Below, in pieces: positions 45,160 to 57,170 of a stretch of DNA of 64,000 nt. Both the position numbers and the translations under genes were made by a program. Each line of letters begins with the position of its first letter. Position 1 is the stretch's first letter. The notes under the pieces were generated by a model. That model was not told the DNA's origin, searched no databases, and was given only the letters and a program-made list of their open reading frames with translations. Origin of the DNA: Globodera rostochiensis (taxonomy: Eukaryota > Nematoda > Chromadorea > Rhabditida > Heteroderidae); NCBI GenBank assembly GCA_018350325.1, contig JAEVLN010000011.1, positions 1,484,449-1,548,448 of the forward strand, read 5' to 3'.

Positions 45160-46095
45160 GCTCCCACATTTGCGCCCCCACATTTGCGCCCCCCACATTT
45201 GCGCCCCCACATTTGCGCCCCCCACATTTGCGCTCCCACATTTGCGCCTCCACATTTGCGCCCCCACATTTGCGCCCCCACATTTGCGCCCCCCACATTT
45301 GCGCTCCCACATTTGCGCCTCCACATTTGCGCCCCCACATTTGCGCCCCCACATTTGCGCCCCCCACATTTGCGCTCCCACATTTGCGCCTCCACATTTG
45401 CGCCCCCCACATTTGCGCCCCCACATTTGCGCCCCCACATTTGCGCCCCCCACATTTGCGCCCCCACATTTGCGCCCCCCACATTTGCGCCTCCACATTT
45501 GCGCCCCCACATTTGCGCCCCCACATTTGCGCCTCCACATTTGCGCCCCCCACATTTGCGCCCCCACATTTGCGCCTCCACATTTGCGCCCCCACATTTG
45601 CGCCCCCACATTTGCGCCTCCACATTTGCGCCCCCCACATTTGCGCCCCCACATTTGCGCCTCCACATTTGCGCCCCCACATTTGCGCCCCCACATTTGC
45701 GCCCCCCACATTTGCGCCCCCACATTTGCGCCCCCCACATTTGCGCCCCCACATTTGCGCCCCCACATTTGCGCCCCCCACATTTGCGCCCCCACATTTG
45801 CGCCCCCACATTTGCGCCCCCACATTTGCGCCCCCCACATTTGCGCCCCCACATTTGCGCCTCCACATTTGCGCCCCCACATTTGCGCCCCCACATTTGC
45901 GCCCCCACATTTGCGCCCCCCACATTTGCGCCCCCCACATTTGCGCCCCCACATTTGCGCCCCCACATTTGCGCCCCCACATTTGCGCCCCCCACATTTG
46001 CGCCCCCACATTTGCGCCCCCACATTTGCGCCCCCACATTTGCGCCCCCCACATTTGCGCCCCCACATTTGCGCCTCCACATTTGCGCCCCCAGA
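45160..46095. repeat. 15-bp minisatellite array, about 60 copies
   Basis: Tandem units of CACATTTGCGCCCCC, mostly 14-16 bases, with T variants (GCCTC, GCTCC) scattered through the array. Unit length slips between 14 and 16, so many frames on both strands stay open for 300 or more codons by chance. Confidence 0.95.
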
Positions 46096-46149
46096 TGGAG
46101 AAAAAAAAAATCATTCGATAAAATACCTTAATTTGAATTAGGCAAATCA

Positions 46150-46265
46150 GGCTCAGGTCTAAACCTAAGCCTAAGCCTAACGAACCCCAACCCAGGGTGG
46201 CTTAGGCCTAAGCCTAACGAACCCCAAGCCAGGGTGGCTTAGGCCTAAGCCTAACGAACCAACCC
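46150..46265. repeat. telomere-like GCCTAA motif in a short tandem repeat
   Basis: Starts with CCTAAGCCTAAGCCTAACG, i.e. GCCTAA units as in nematode telomeres (TTAGGC). A unit of about 48 bp then repeats about two and a half times, containing CAGGGTGGCTTAGGCCTAAG. Confidence 0.7.
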
Positions 46266-46370
46266 CTAAATATGGCAAAATTATGGCAAGTGTGGAAATA
46301 TGGCAAGAACTATGGCAAATTTCCAAAATTATGGCATTGGCCATAAAAACAGGCATTTGAGATCCCTGGG

Positions 46371-46540
46371 CGCAAATGTAGAGGGCGCAAGTGTGGAGGG
46401 CGCGAATGTGAGGGCGCAAATGTGAGGGCGCAAATGTGGGGGCGCAAATGTGGGGGCGCAAATGTGGCGGCGCAAATGTGGGGGGCGCAAATGTGGGGGG
46501 CGCAAATGTGGGGGGCGCAAATGTGGGGGCGCAAATGTGG
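46371..46540. repeat. inverted cluster of the 15-bp minisatellite
   Basis: About eleven copies of GGGGGCGCAAATGTG, the reverse complement of the 45160-46095 unit. The telomere-like block separates the two clusters. Confidence 0.9.
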
Positions 46541-46922
46541 GCTAACCGGAGAGCGAGGGATTGATCAACAATAACAATTCGGCAGTGGACAGTTTGGGGC
46601 AGTTTTCGGCCGATAAATTCATATTAGTGTTAGGCTTTTGCCGGATTTTCTGGGACCGGAATTCCCGTTTTTTAATTTATTTACAGGAAAACACCTCCGG
46701 CACCAATTCAAAAAATTCGATTTTGCCGAACACTAATTCAAATGGAAAGCCGAACACTCTGTGCCAATTGTGTCTCGTGCCGAAACACCCAATGCCAAAC
46801 TATCGGTACACCAATCGGCCGATTTTTGTTATTTTGTAGGCTGACAAAGTTTTTGGGCATCATTTTGACTAAAATGTATTCCGATGGTTATCAATTTCAA
46901 TATTAAGAGTGGTAAGTACAGC

Positions 46923-47838
46923 TTAAGCTCTCCCAGCAAACCTTGACCGATTCCCATCCTCCTCCTTCACCGAGGAGCTCACCACACCATCAGCGCCTGC
47001 TGCTGCTCCTCTTCTGCTGGTCCTGTGACTGTCCTCATCAACATTCCGGCGTTTTCCCTCATCCAATTTGGCATCCTTCAATGTTTTTGTTGCCAATTTG
47101 TCGTCCACCTAGCAATCATTCGAATTTTGGTCAAAATTCAAAATTACTCGTAACTTTTACAAATTCTACGGGCGCTCTGACAACCCAAAAATATTCTCCA
47201 AAAATACAAGCAGTTCATAGTAGAATTTTTTACCATTCAGCCTTTCAACCCATTTTTACAAAATGGGCATTGTTCAAAAAACCCTGTCCAAATGCCCCCC
47301 GAAACCTTTGTGCCATGTTCGTCGTCATGTCGCATGCGTTTGCGAGTTGTGCCTTCGTCGGCTGTGGTGGACGGTGAGCGACGGCGGCGCGGCCGGCGAC
47401 GGTCGCCGACCGGCGATGACGGCACCTCGCGTTTGGTGGTGGCATTTTGCCGTCGTGCAGACGGTTCGGCATCGCGTGCGACGTGCCGTTTCTGGTCAAC
47501 TTCACTTTTTGGTTGAGATTGCTCGACTTTGGCGGTGGCCGCCTCGGACTTCGTTCTGTTAGAAGTGACATTAGTAACGACTTTATGGTCCATTGAAATG
47601 TTTTTTTAATTTTAAAGCAAAAAACTCGCTTTTCTTTAAGCGACGAACTGCCACTTTTTTGCTGTGCCTTGCGCTCCACACTCCGTTGACGTCCTGATGC
47701 AGACCGCTTGGCTGCCGGTGAACGTCTCGAGACCGGTGAGCGTCTTGAACTTTTGTGAGCACCATCACGTGCAGTTGAGGTGGAGGAAGTCTGATGCTGA
47801 CGATGCAATTCTTTTCGACCCCGCTCAATTTGTGGCAT
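46923..47838 (-). CDS. Ser/Arg/Lys-rich protein, function unknown
   Basis: Likely three exons: from the ATG at 47838 to about 47630, 47555-47306 and 47108-46923; around 210 residues. The exon 1/2 junction could not be made to fit in phase. The product is rich in Arg, Ser and Lys (SSRRSPVSRRSPAAKRS, RRRPRRRRSPS, TRKRMRHDDEHG) and ends EEDGNRSRFAGRA. This looks like a nuclear RS-type disordered protein. No domain was recognised. Confidence 0.45.
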
Positions 47839-49530
47839 TTTTGTTTCTAAATTTTAAAAGGAGCGAATATGTACCGGGATACCGAATCGATTACAGACCG
47901 GTTAGTCACCGGCGGGCTATCAAAAAGCCACAATGAGGCTAAAACCTAAGATTTGAACTCTTAATTTTGCAACAAGCCAAAATCGGCAATCCTAAAGAAT
48001 GGTGCAGTCAATGCGTCCTCTATTTTTCATTTTGTGCCGCCGGGCTGAACGCCCCACAGCGCAATAAATAATGGAATTAAAACAACATTTACCATCAATT
48101 ATTTTATTGTTGGGTATAAGCCAAATGCATGCCTTGCCTCTTTTATTGCCCGAAAAAATTCGACAAAAATTTAATTTCTGAAATTTTGAGTTCACATTCT
48201 CACAACGAAAATTTATTTCCGATATAGTAATTTTAACAGAAAAATAACACTCATAATTTATAAAACTAGCGGTTTAGGTGCGCCTAACGGCGCACCAAAA
48301 TCGCTAGAAAATAATAGATTGTAATTTGTCTTTCTAAACCAGCGAACACCTAAAACACTATCAAGAGTTTATGTTTCCTGAAATGGAAAAAACAAAGAAA
48401 AATATTTACTAAGACCAACACTGAACAGACTTTTGAACTTTTGTAAATTTAGAAAAATATATACAAAAGCATTCAGTGCTTTAAAGATAATAAATAGGTA
48501 TTAGTTATAAACAAATTACTAATTATTATTTTTAATTCAACGGCAATTTTTTATTTTCGTATTCAGTTGTTAAAAACTGATTCAAAAAATATATTCTTTG
48601 TTTTACAAAACAATTAATGAAATAAGACAAAGACCCTGCTCCCGTCGGAAACAAAATAAATGGTTGAAAACAAAAAATGCCAATTGCAAAAAATCGGTCC
48701 CAAAATTGTTTGTGAGGGAAGTCATTTGATGTCACAAAATCGTTCAAAATGAAATTCAATGATTCGTTCGCTTTTCAGTTCTTAGAAAGTTAACATAGTT
48801 TCTTGCCTCTAGCATCAACCCCCCGGGAAACACATCGGAAGAATTGCAACAATTCTTTTTTTTGTTGCATAGTTTCGTTTGGGAAAGGGAATAACGCCAT
48901 AGGCGCGACGATCCATCCACCACTATTCTCATTCATTACTATTATATTTCACAGTGAATGGATCGACAAAAAGTGGGCAGAAGAAAAGCTAAAGGCAAAA
49001 CATCACACCGTTCACTTCGGGTGGATGGGTTCTTTTTGCCCATTGGCCTACATTATCCTAATCGATTGAGAGTTGTAGAGTTCTTTTCCTTTGAATAATT
49101 GGGGTTTAGTTTGCTTAACTTTGGAGATTAGCTAGGTTCCGAATACCGGGAATCCCGAAATAAATTGTTGGGATGATTGGGACCGGGACCTTCGGGAATC
49201 CCGTTCCCGTATTTGAAATTCCCGTTTTTACCGGACTCTAAAGTATATTTGTACATCATTGTTGCTACTTATGTATCAGTACTAAGATTGTACTGTGCTT
49301 TTTATAAAAATCGATTTGAAGAAAAATTTTGTTCTTAGCTAATCAACCGGGACTAAGCCAGGGGCAGGGGGTGGGGGAAGTTCCCCATCCCAGCCCGAAA
49401 TACGGCTGGCCGACGGCGGGAGGGCAACGAGGCGGACGAACGACCGCTTACTTATCAGAAACTGCTTGATCAGGTTGGTGCCGACCGGATTCGGATTTCC
49501 GGAGTCTTTGAGAAAATCCGAAATTATTAA
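47839..49530. other. AT-rich intergenic region
   Basis: No gene seen. At about 49135-49230 there is another CCGGGAATCCCG / GGGACCGGGACC element end starting TTAGCTAGGTTCCG. 48230-48800 is very AT-rich. Confidence 0.45.
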
Positions 49531-49759
49531 GTTGCTTCGCTGCGCGCCCGAGGCGTCCGTGTCGGCGACGTGGTTGCCATTTTCTTGCCAATGATCGTTA
49601 ACCGCCGGTGGCAATGTTGGCCTGCGCACGCATTGGTGCAGTGCATTGTTTGTCGACTCACGGCCGACTCGTTGGCACAACGCATTGTGCACGCGCATGC
49701 ACGACTGCTCGTCACGGCGGACGGATGCGGCCGCGGCAACAAACCCATCCAGCAGGTGG
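49531..49759 (+). pseudogene. acetyl-CoA synthetase fragment (adenylation domain)
   Basis: One frame reads LRARGVRVGDVVAIFLPMI. A second carries VAMLACARIGAVHCL. The first resumes with ADSLAQRIVHAHARLLVTAD. Together these match the acyl-adenylate synthetase region GDxVAIYMPMI...ACARIGAVHSVVF...SADALAERI. Two frameshifts and a deletion of the VFGGFS part show decay. Confidence 0.75.
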
Positions 49760-50244
49760 GGGAAAGAAAAGGAAATGCCAACAATTTGTTGTCAGTGCCC
49801 TGCGGGGTCAGATTTGCTCGAGCTGGGATTTTGTCGACCGCCCCGAAATTGTTTGGGAGTGATTGGAACCGGGGCCATTTTTTGAAATTTTGGGATTTGG
49901 ATTAGCCAGGATCCCGATCCCAAAGCATCTTAGGAAAGTAGATAGGCTTGCCCCCCCCCCATTTACTGCTTAGCCGGGATTCGGACTAAGCCTGACCGGT
50001 CCAAATGCGACCGGGGCAAGAACATGAACATGCTTCAACCTTAACCGATTCAGGCATTCTAAAGCATTGAGCCCTCGTAGAGTTAATGCTATTGGCAAGC
50101 TAAAGCTTTACAATTGATATTGGAGCAGTCTGATTCTTTGCTCTGCGTATCTTTCCCGCTCTCTTCCAGACAAACACGCGTTCTTCTTCCTCCTCAGCAT
50201 CAGAAACTGCAACGTTTCCAGTGACGACGACGCTGCTACCGCCA

Positions 50245-50791
50245 ATGTCGGACAATTTGGAGGGCAAATTTGAACTGTTCAGCACGTCCAGACGCTACGG
50301 ATCAGCGCCCGAGGGGGAGGAGGAAGTGTTCCAACCGCCGGCACCGTTGTTGGCCGGGGCCCATGTGAGCGGCATGCCCGCCTATCTGGTGATCACTGAT
50401 CAGAATTATTTAAAAAATAAATGGACTTATGGAAAGTGTTTTGTTGATTACCCCCAAGTTAGGCCTAAACCCTGCTGGACGAACTCCGAAAATAAAATAA
50501 CACTTTCTGTTTAATTTTATGACAAATTTATTGAAATCGGAATCCGCCCTATCCCTGTCGGGGATGTAACCGGGTTTCGGGCAACATTTGACATTTCAAG
50601 TCTCGAGACTCGACACGACAAAAATCCTAAAAATAATTCGGGTACCAGACCATGGATTTAAACTAAAGGGTTATTTTTTGCAGGAAATGTATCGACGGTC
50701 GGTGAACGAACCCGGACAAGTTTGGCGTTGTGTTGCGGAACAGCTGCACTTCGAGCAGTTCTCGGAGCGCGGGTTGGAGTGGAACTATTAA
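50245..50791 (+). pseudogene. acetyl-CoA synthetase N-terminal fragment
   Basis: Two exons (50245-50388 and 50684-50791) splice in phase. The first starts MSDNLEGKFELF and contains VFQPPAPLLAGAHVSGM. The second reads EMYRRSVNEPGQVWRCVAEQLHF and ends GLEWNY before a stop. This is the N-terminal part of an ACSS-type enzyme, but it lies downstream of the fragment that should follow it. The protein would lack every catalytic motif. Confidence 0.7.
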
Positions 50792-51041
50792 ATATTAATG
50801 GACCCCAAGCGTTGATTAGTTTGGCACTAAACTCTGGCCAAAATCCAAAAACAAAAAATAACAGTTTCTATTTAATTTTATGACAAATTCTTGAAATCGG
50901 AATCCGCTCTATCTCTGCCGAGGATGTATCCGGTTTTCGCAACCATCAACTCTTTTAAAGCTTCAAATGTACACAAATTTTTGTTGTCAATGCCCTGCGG
51001 GGTCAGAAATATAGCGATTTCTATTGACCTTTATTTCGACC

Positions 51042-51220
51042 AGGTTGTTGTCGACGGCGGAAATTGAGTCGGCACTTTTGCGTCATGCGGACGTTGTGGA
51101 GGCGGCGGTTGTTTCGGTGCCGCACCCAATCAATATCATTGCCCGTACGCGTTCATCATGCTGCCCAATGGCATTGTCGATGCGCTGGTACGGCAGCTGA
51201 AGGAGTTGGTCCAACAAAAG
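51042..51220 (+). pseudogene. acetyl-CoA synthetase C-terminal fragment
   Basis: Reads LSTAEIESALLRHADVVEAA and VVSVPHPI, then shifts frame to CPYAFIMLPNGIVDALVRQL. This matches the C-terminal AMP-binding subdomain, which normally carries the catalytic lysine further on; that part is missing. Confidence 0.75.
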
Positions 51221-51420
51221 GGGGGGGGGGGGTGATGGGTGCTTGCTAAGTTGCCCGAGGGCTTAGGGGTCATTCAACACAAAATTTGCATTTATAGGCG
51301 TCCATTTTCTTGCCTTAGGCATTTCCGGTTTATGTGCATCAAATCAATGTACATAAAAAGGGCGAGTTTCGCCCATTTTACCCATTTGTTCTCCTAACTT
51401 TAAACAAAAAATTTTTTTAG

Positions 51421-53640
51421 CCTTTCTTCATCGGAACCCCCTCTGTAAACAATTTGGATTTCTTCAAAATGTCGATTGAAATCAGGTCGTTTCTTTTTAA
51501 TAATTTTCAAATTAAAATTTTTTGATTTTTAGTTTTGTTGACCAACGCCTACTCAATTTTCTGGCTGACCGACTCTCCACAATTTCCGAAACAACGCTTT
51601 TCATCGAAACGACTTACACCGAAGCGCGCAGCTGGGGAATTATTCGCAAACACATTTGGCCAATCGTCAAAAACAACATTTGCTTTTTAAAATTGCGCGA
51701 CTACGATCTCGACTGTTTGCAACAAACCAATCCGGACATTCTTCTTGACGCGCCCAACCTTCGTGCCATTTCAAGTGAGCAATTCGAGGTGCCGCTGTAT
51801 GACGACGGCGTAGGGACGCCCGCGCAACGTGTTGGAAGCTGGCTGTTCGCACAGCGCGAGGATCATATTCCGAAAATGTTGCGGTGCTCGCTGTCAGAGA
51901 ATGTATTGGGAAAGTTGGAAGATGTAATTTTACATTCTTTTATAATTAATATGTTTTTTACTAGAGACCGGAAAGTTGGACCCAAACAAATTTGGTCAAA
52001 TCTTTTGGGTTTTGGTTTTTTTTTGGGTTTTACTCCAATTTGACCCAAAACCAAAAAACTTTTGGTTTAATTTTTTGTACAAAACAATCCAAAAAATTTT
52101 TCGTTTTGGGTTTTGAGTCCGGACTCTATTTTTTACTATGAGGTTTTGAGACATTTGCTGTTTTATTTAGAGCTTTAAATTATACCCTTCGTTTTAGGAG
52201 TTTGTTAGTGGTATTCACTCGGTAAGCTACATCATCCGTCTGGCATCTTTTGAAAACATTGAGCCATTTGTATCGGAGAACGATATGACGCAAGAGAAAT
52301 TGACATTGAAACACGCCTATGATAACGTTTGGCTGTTGGTGCGACACCCAATTGAAAAGGACGACGAGCAATGGCGCGTGTTGGAGAAAATGGCAATTGA
52401 GTGGACTTGGGAAGAGAAATATCGCATCACTATTTGCTTCAACGACAATGGAATAGGAGAAGGGTAAGTGAGATTGATAGGGCACGAATTCAACTTTGTC
52501 CGGGATTGGGACTGATCAGGGCCTGGATTCATCTTCATCCGGGATTGGGACTGATCATGGCACGGATTCATTTACACCGGGATTGGGACTGAACAGGGCA
52601 CGAATTCAACTTTGTCCTGGATTGGGTCTGATCAGTGCCTGGATTCATCTTCATCCGGGATTGGGACTGATCATGGCACGGATTCATCTACACCGGGATT
52701 GGGACTGAACAGGGCCCGGATTCATCTTCACCCAGGATTGGGACTGATCATGGCACGGATTCATCTTCACCCAGGATTGGGACTGATCAGGGCCCGGATT
52801 CATCTTCACCCAGGATTGGGACTGATCATGGCACGGATTCATCTACACCGGGATTGGGACTGAACAGGGCCCGGATTCATCTTCATCCAGGATTGGGACT
52901 GAACAGGGCCCGGATTCATCTTCATCCAGGATTGGGACTGATCAGGGCCCGGATTCATCTTCACCCAGGATTGGGACTGATCATGGCACGGATTCATCTA
53001 CACCGGGATTGGGACTGAACAGGGCCCGGATTCATCTTCATCCGGGGTTGAGACTGATCAGGGCCCGGATTCATCTTCACCCAGGATTGGGACTGATCAT
53101 GGCACGGATTCATCTACACCGGGATTGGGACTGAACAGGGCCCGGATTCATCTTCATCCAGGATTGGGACTGATCAGGGCCCGGATTCATCTTCACCCAG
53201 GATTGGGACTGATCAGGGCCCGGATTTATCTTCATCCAGGATTGGGACTGATCATGACCCGTCTTCATCCAGGATTGGGACTGATCAGGGCCCGGATTCA
53301 TCTTCATCCGGGGTTGAGACTGATCAGGGCCTGGATTCATCTTCATCCGTGATTGGGATTGATCAGGGACCGGATTCATCTTCATCCGGGATTCGGAATT
53401 AGGGCCTGGATTCGACTGATCAGGCCCGGATTCATTTCGTCCGGGATTGGGACTGATCAGGGCCCGGATTCATCTTCATCCGGGATTCAGACTAAATTGT
53501 CTCAATATTTCCCCTCCCACATTTTAATTTTCTTATTTCCTTTCCAGGATAGTAGACTAAAACGATGCAGGCCCTTAGTGTGTGAGCCCAACGACAACGA
53601 CGGAGGACGGCGGATTTAAATGGAAAAATCATAGAATTTG
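51421..53640 (+). pseudogene. F-box-like family gene, copy 1, diverged and truncated
   Basis: Exons 51421-51485, 51533-51923 and 52198-52463 join in phase and carry FVDQRLLNFLADRLSTISET, SWGIIRKHIWPIVKNNI, PAQRVGSWLFAQREDHIPKM and the EPFVSENDMTQEKLTLKH/WLLVRHPIEKDDEQW block. No F-box exon is found upstream. The last exon (about 53548 on) matches the family end (NDAGP) but contains stops. The last intron is filled by a 39-bp minisatellite. It may still make a shortened protein. Confidence 0.65.
52480..53495. repeat. 39-bp minisatellite array 1, about 26 copies
   Basis: Unit: GATTGGGACTGATCAGGGCC followed by CGGATTCATCTTCATCCGG. 39 is divisible by three, so long frames appear on both strands. 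It occupies the last intron of F-box-like copy 1. Confidence 0.93.
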
Positions 53641-54190
53641 TTGTTTTACTCTTTTGCTGTATGGAGAAATTGAACGTTTTGTTTTTCATAAATTGTTGCT
53701 CCGTCAGTGGGTCTAAAGAGTGGGGTGTGTCCATGTGGGGGGGGGGTGGGGGGAGGGGTTTAACTAATTTCGGAACAATTGCAGAAATAACCGTTTATAA
53801 TGCATTTTAAAATTCTTCTCCTTTGATTCGAATTCAACAAAACGATGTCATAATAGTCAAATGATGTTGACGATCTTTAAACAACAAACAAAGAGTGGAC
53901 AGCTTGAAGAAAGTGTTCGAACGGCTTGAAGAAAGTGTTCACTCTTTATCTGTTCCCAATCGATGAACTCACTCAGTTTTTGGCGTCGCTTTCTTTTTCC
54001 CAAACAATTATCGTTTCTTCATTCATAAAGGCCCCTCGGGGGATAAACTTCGTCTTACAGCCATTTGAAATATTGTCCCCCGGCTATATCATTTCTCATT
54101 AATGCTACATACATATTTTTGGGCTTTTAAAAAATATAGACTAAATTTGTTTTTAGTAATGATTTATCGAAACGCTAAATAATTCTAAAA
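53641..54190. other. 5' flank of F-box-like copy 2
   Basis: Contains a G-run near 53740. About 53890-53945 holds AGCTTGAAGAAAGTGTTC repeats that resemble, inverted, the repeats upstream of copy 4. A GGCCCCTCGGGGGATAAACT block at about 54030 recurs at 57960 and, inverted, near 63510. The duplicated unit starts near 53957. Confidence 0.5.
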
Positions 54191-55907
54191 ATGTCGGACA
54201 ATGCAAGCAAATCAGAGCAGAAACAGCAAATGCAAGAAATGTGAGTTTATTTCCAGAAGAGTTAAATCAAAAGACATAAATGCCAAATTTCAGTTTCATT
54301 TGTGCCGATGTTTGGCTCGGAGTCTTCGCCTTCATTAGCCCTTTTGAGCTCGGACTAAAAATGGCACTGATCAGTGATCGATTGGACGTTTTGGTGGACG
54401 TCCATTTCAAGTCGAGGAAATGGTCGTTGGGTTGGCTGAGCATTTGTCGCGCAACTGACGGAAGTGGCGCACGAATTCGGAACAAATACTCTGGTGGACG
54501 GTTTGGTAAACGGCTCCCAATTCCACAAGAGCCGCTTCCATGCCAAGTGATCGGATTCGAAGAGATTAAAATTAGGTCGTTTCTTTCCTAAAAGTGTAAC
54601 GAAATTTAAAAGATTTTTGAACTTTTAGTTTCGTCGACCAAACCGTAATCGAATTCCTTCAACGCATTCGCCGTCTTTTCGACACTTCCGGGACCAAAGT
54701 TTTTATTCAAACCCGCTACAACGAAAGCCGCAGCTGGGAAATAATTTGTCAAAAGATTTGGCCTTTAATAAATGATAACATTCGCAGTTTTGATTCGTTC
54801 AACTCCTCCGCTCTCGGCTGTTTGCGACAATTCTCTCCGGCGATTCTTCGCAATTGCGCGAAACTCCGATCGATTCGTTCCTGCTGGGGTCTGTTTTAAT
54901 TGTCACTTTTAACAGAAAAATGTGAAATTTTAGGAAACGCTCAATTAGAGACTTTCTAATCACTTTTAGAGTTTTTGACCCTTTACTTTTTCGCAAAAAA
55001 TGCTAGCCAAAAGTGGCAATTCTTTGAATGGGGTCTCGTCCAGGTTAATTTATTTTTTGAAAATGTTTAAAATTTTAAATGCATCTTTTCTAAGGTAAAA
55101 ATATGCGTAAAGCACGATTCCGAGCTGGGAATTTGCGAATGTCAAACCCCGAACCCGAATTAGAACATTTTTCGAAATTTCAAATGCAACCTTTTTTTGG
55201 TTTGACTTATTTTTTACAGGTTAACAATTGCGCAGTTAACTTTTAACTTTTACTTTGAAGATTTTGCTAAAAGAAACAAACGAAACGATTTTGAACTTTT
55301 AACAAGTTAAAAGAAAATTGACAATTAAACAGACAGGGGACTTTTTCCCGAGTTCCCGGTCGACGACAACGCCGGCGCTTCTTCTAACCAAGTCGTGGCC
55401 AAATGGTTGCTGACTCCCCGCGGGGATGGGCTTCCGAAGCTGTTTTATTATGATTATCAATTTGAAAAAATGGAAGGAATCAAAGGGGTAATTTCTCATA
55501 TAATCAATGAGTAATTTTATTCGTTCATTTTTTAGTCATTTCTCAATGCTTCGGAGCCGGTCAATTTCATCATCCATCTGCGTTTATATTCTGGCTTTGA
55601 ACCATTTGAGCTGAAGAACAATTTGACGCGGGAGCGATTGACATTTCGACGAATAGACGAAAGCCATTATTGCCTGTTGGTGCGTTGTCCAATTGGGCGA
55701 AAAGAGGACAATTGGGCCAATTGGGAGGAGGAGGCAATTGGGCGGAAATGGTACCCTCAAGGGAAGCGCATCTTCATAACCTTCGAAGATAGGGACATCG
55801 GTGACGGGTAAGTGAATAACAATTAAATTATCCTTTAGCCATCATTAAAATTCTAATTCAGAATGTTTGACGAAAACGACGCAGGTCCGAGTGAGCCTAA
55901 GAAGTGA
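54191..55907 (+). CDS. F-box-like family protein, copy 2
   Basis: Six exons in phase: 54191-54240, 54294-54575, 54629-54888, 55337-55497, 55536-55807, 55862-55907; about 356 residues. After a short Gln/Ser head ([13 protein letters not shown]), exon 2 has an F-box-like start ([20 protein letters not shown]) and the family hallmark [19 protein letters not shown]. Exon 3 has [20 protein letters not shown] and [17 protein letters not shown]. Exons 4-5 have [14 protein letters not shown] and [14 protein letters not shown]. It ends [14 protein letters not shown] recall this as a large cyst-nematode family. If the F-box is real, it would act as a substrate receptor of an SCF ubiquitin ligase. Intron 3 (54889-55336) is absent from copies at 51.5 and 61.8 kb. 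Confidence 0.75.
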
Positions 55908-56189
55908 ATGAGAACTGAGGAAATTTAAACGACGTTTAAATGGCAGTAATTGTTGGTTTCCTCCTTTGGCGTATTAATGTTTGAAGAGCCATGGTTTTTC
56001 ATTTGATGTCAATGCTTTCGAATTTGTTAATAAAAATAAAAATTTATGGCATTTTGCACCGCAATAAATCAAAAAAGATTAAATAAAATTAAAATTGACG
56101 GCTCTATTGCATTTAGCACGACCATAAAAGCTTTACACCAGGGATGGGCGCCGACGACCTCAAAATTTCGGGAGTCGGAATTCCGGGGC

Positions 56190-57030
56190 ACAGATTCATC
56201 TTCATCCCGGGTTGAAACTGATCAGGCCCGGATTCATCTTCATCCGGGATTCGGAATTAGGGCCTGGATTCGACTGATCAGGCCCGGATTCATTTCGTCC
56301 GGGATTGGGACTGATCAGGGCCCGGATTCATCTTCATCCGGGATTCGGAATTAGGGCCTGGATTCGACTGATCAGGGCCCGGATTCATTTCGTCCGGGAT
56401 TGGGACTGATCAGGGCACGGATTCATCTTCATCCGGGGTTGAGACTGATCAGGGCCTGGATTCATCTTCATCCGGGGTTGAGACTGATCAGGGCCTGGAT
56501 TCATCTTCGTCCGGGATTGGGACTGATCAGGGCACGGATTCATCTTCATCCGGGGTGGAGACTGATCAGGGCCAGGATTCATTTCGTCCGGGATTGGGAC
56601 TGATCAGGGCCCGGATTCATCTTCATCCGGGGTGGAGACTGATCAGTGCCAGGATTCATTTCGTCCGGGATTGGGACTGATCAGGGCCCGGATTCATCTT
56701 CATCCGGGATTCGGAATCAGGGCCTGGATTCGACTGATCAGGGCCCGGATTCATCTTCACCCAGGATTGGGACTGATCATGGCCCGGATTCATCTTCATC
56801 CGGGGTTGAGACTGATCAGGGCCTGGATTCATCTTCATCCGGGATTGGGACTGATCAGGGCCCGGATTCATCTTCATCAAGGATTGGGACTGATCAGGGC
56901 CCGGATTCATCTTCACCCAGGATTGGGACTGATCAGGGCCCGGATTCATCTTCATCCGGGATTCGGAATTAGGGCCTGGATTCGACTGATCAGGCCCGGA
57001 TTCATTTCGTCCGGGATTGGGACTGATCAG
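56190..57030. repeat. 39-bp minisatellite array 2, about 22 copies
   Basis: Same unit as the array at 52480-53495, with more variants (GGATTCGGAATTAGGGCCTG type units). It lies between copies 2 and 3, not inside a gene. Confidence 0.92.
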
Positions 57031-57170
57031 TAGTGTTCGGCACGGTACGGTAATACCGCGGTATTTTTCGGTATTACCGCGGTATTTTTTTCGGTATTTT
57101 TACCGAAATACCGATACCGAGCCATCTCGGAATACCGCGGTATTTTTCGGTATTTCGGTATTTTGGAAAA
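57031..57170. repeat. CGGTATTACCG-rich element end
   Basis: Begins TAGTGTTCGGCACGGTACGG and continues with palindromic words CGGTAATACCGCGGTATT. It is a sequence analogue of the CGATATATCG element (TAGTGCTCGGCACGATACGA), with each CGATAT word replaced by CGGTAT. Only one end is seen. Confidence 0.6.

Noticed and set aside
44948..46141. Open frames of 300-390 codons on both strands
   Set aside because: They are produced by the 15-bp minisatellite, which has no stop codon in most frames; the real gene there is the minus-strand exon ending at 45081.
52490..57033. Frames with GLGLIRARIHLHP or SSSSGIGTDQGPD repeats
   Set aside because: They are translations of the 39-bp arrays, present on both strands, and lie in an intron and a spacer.
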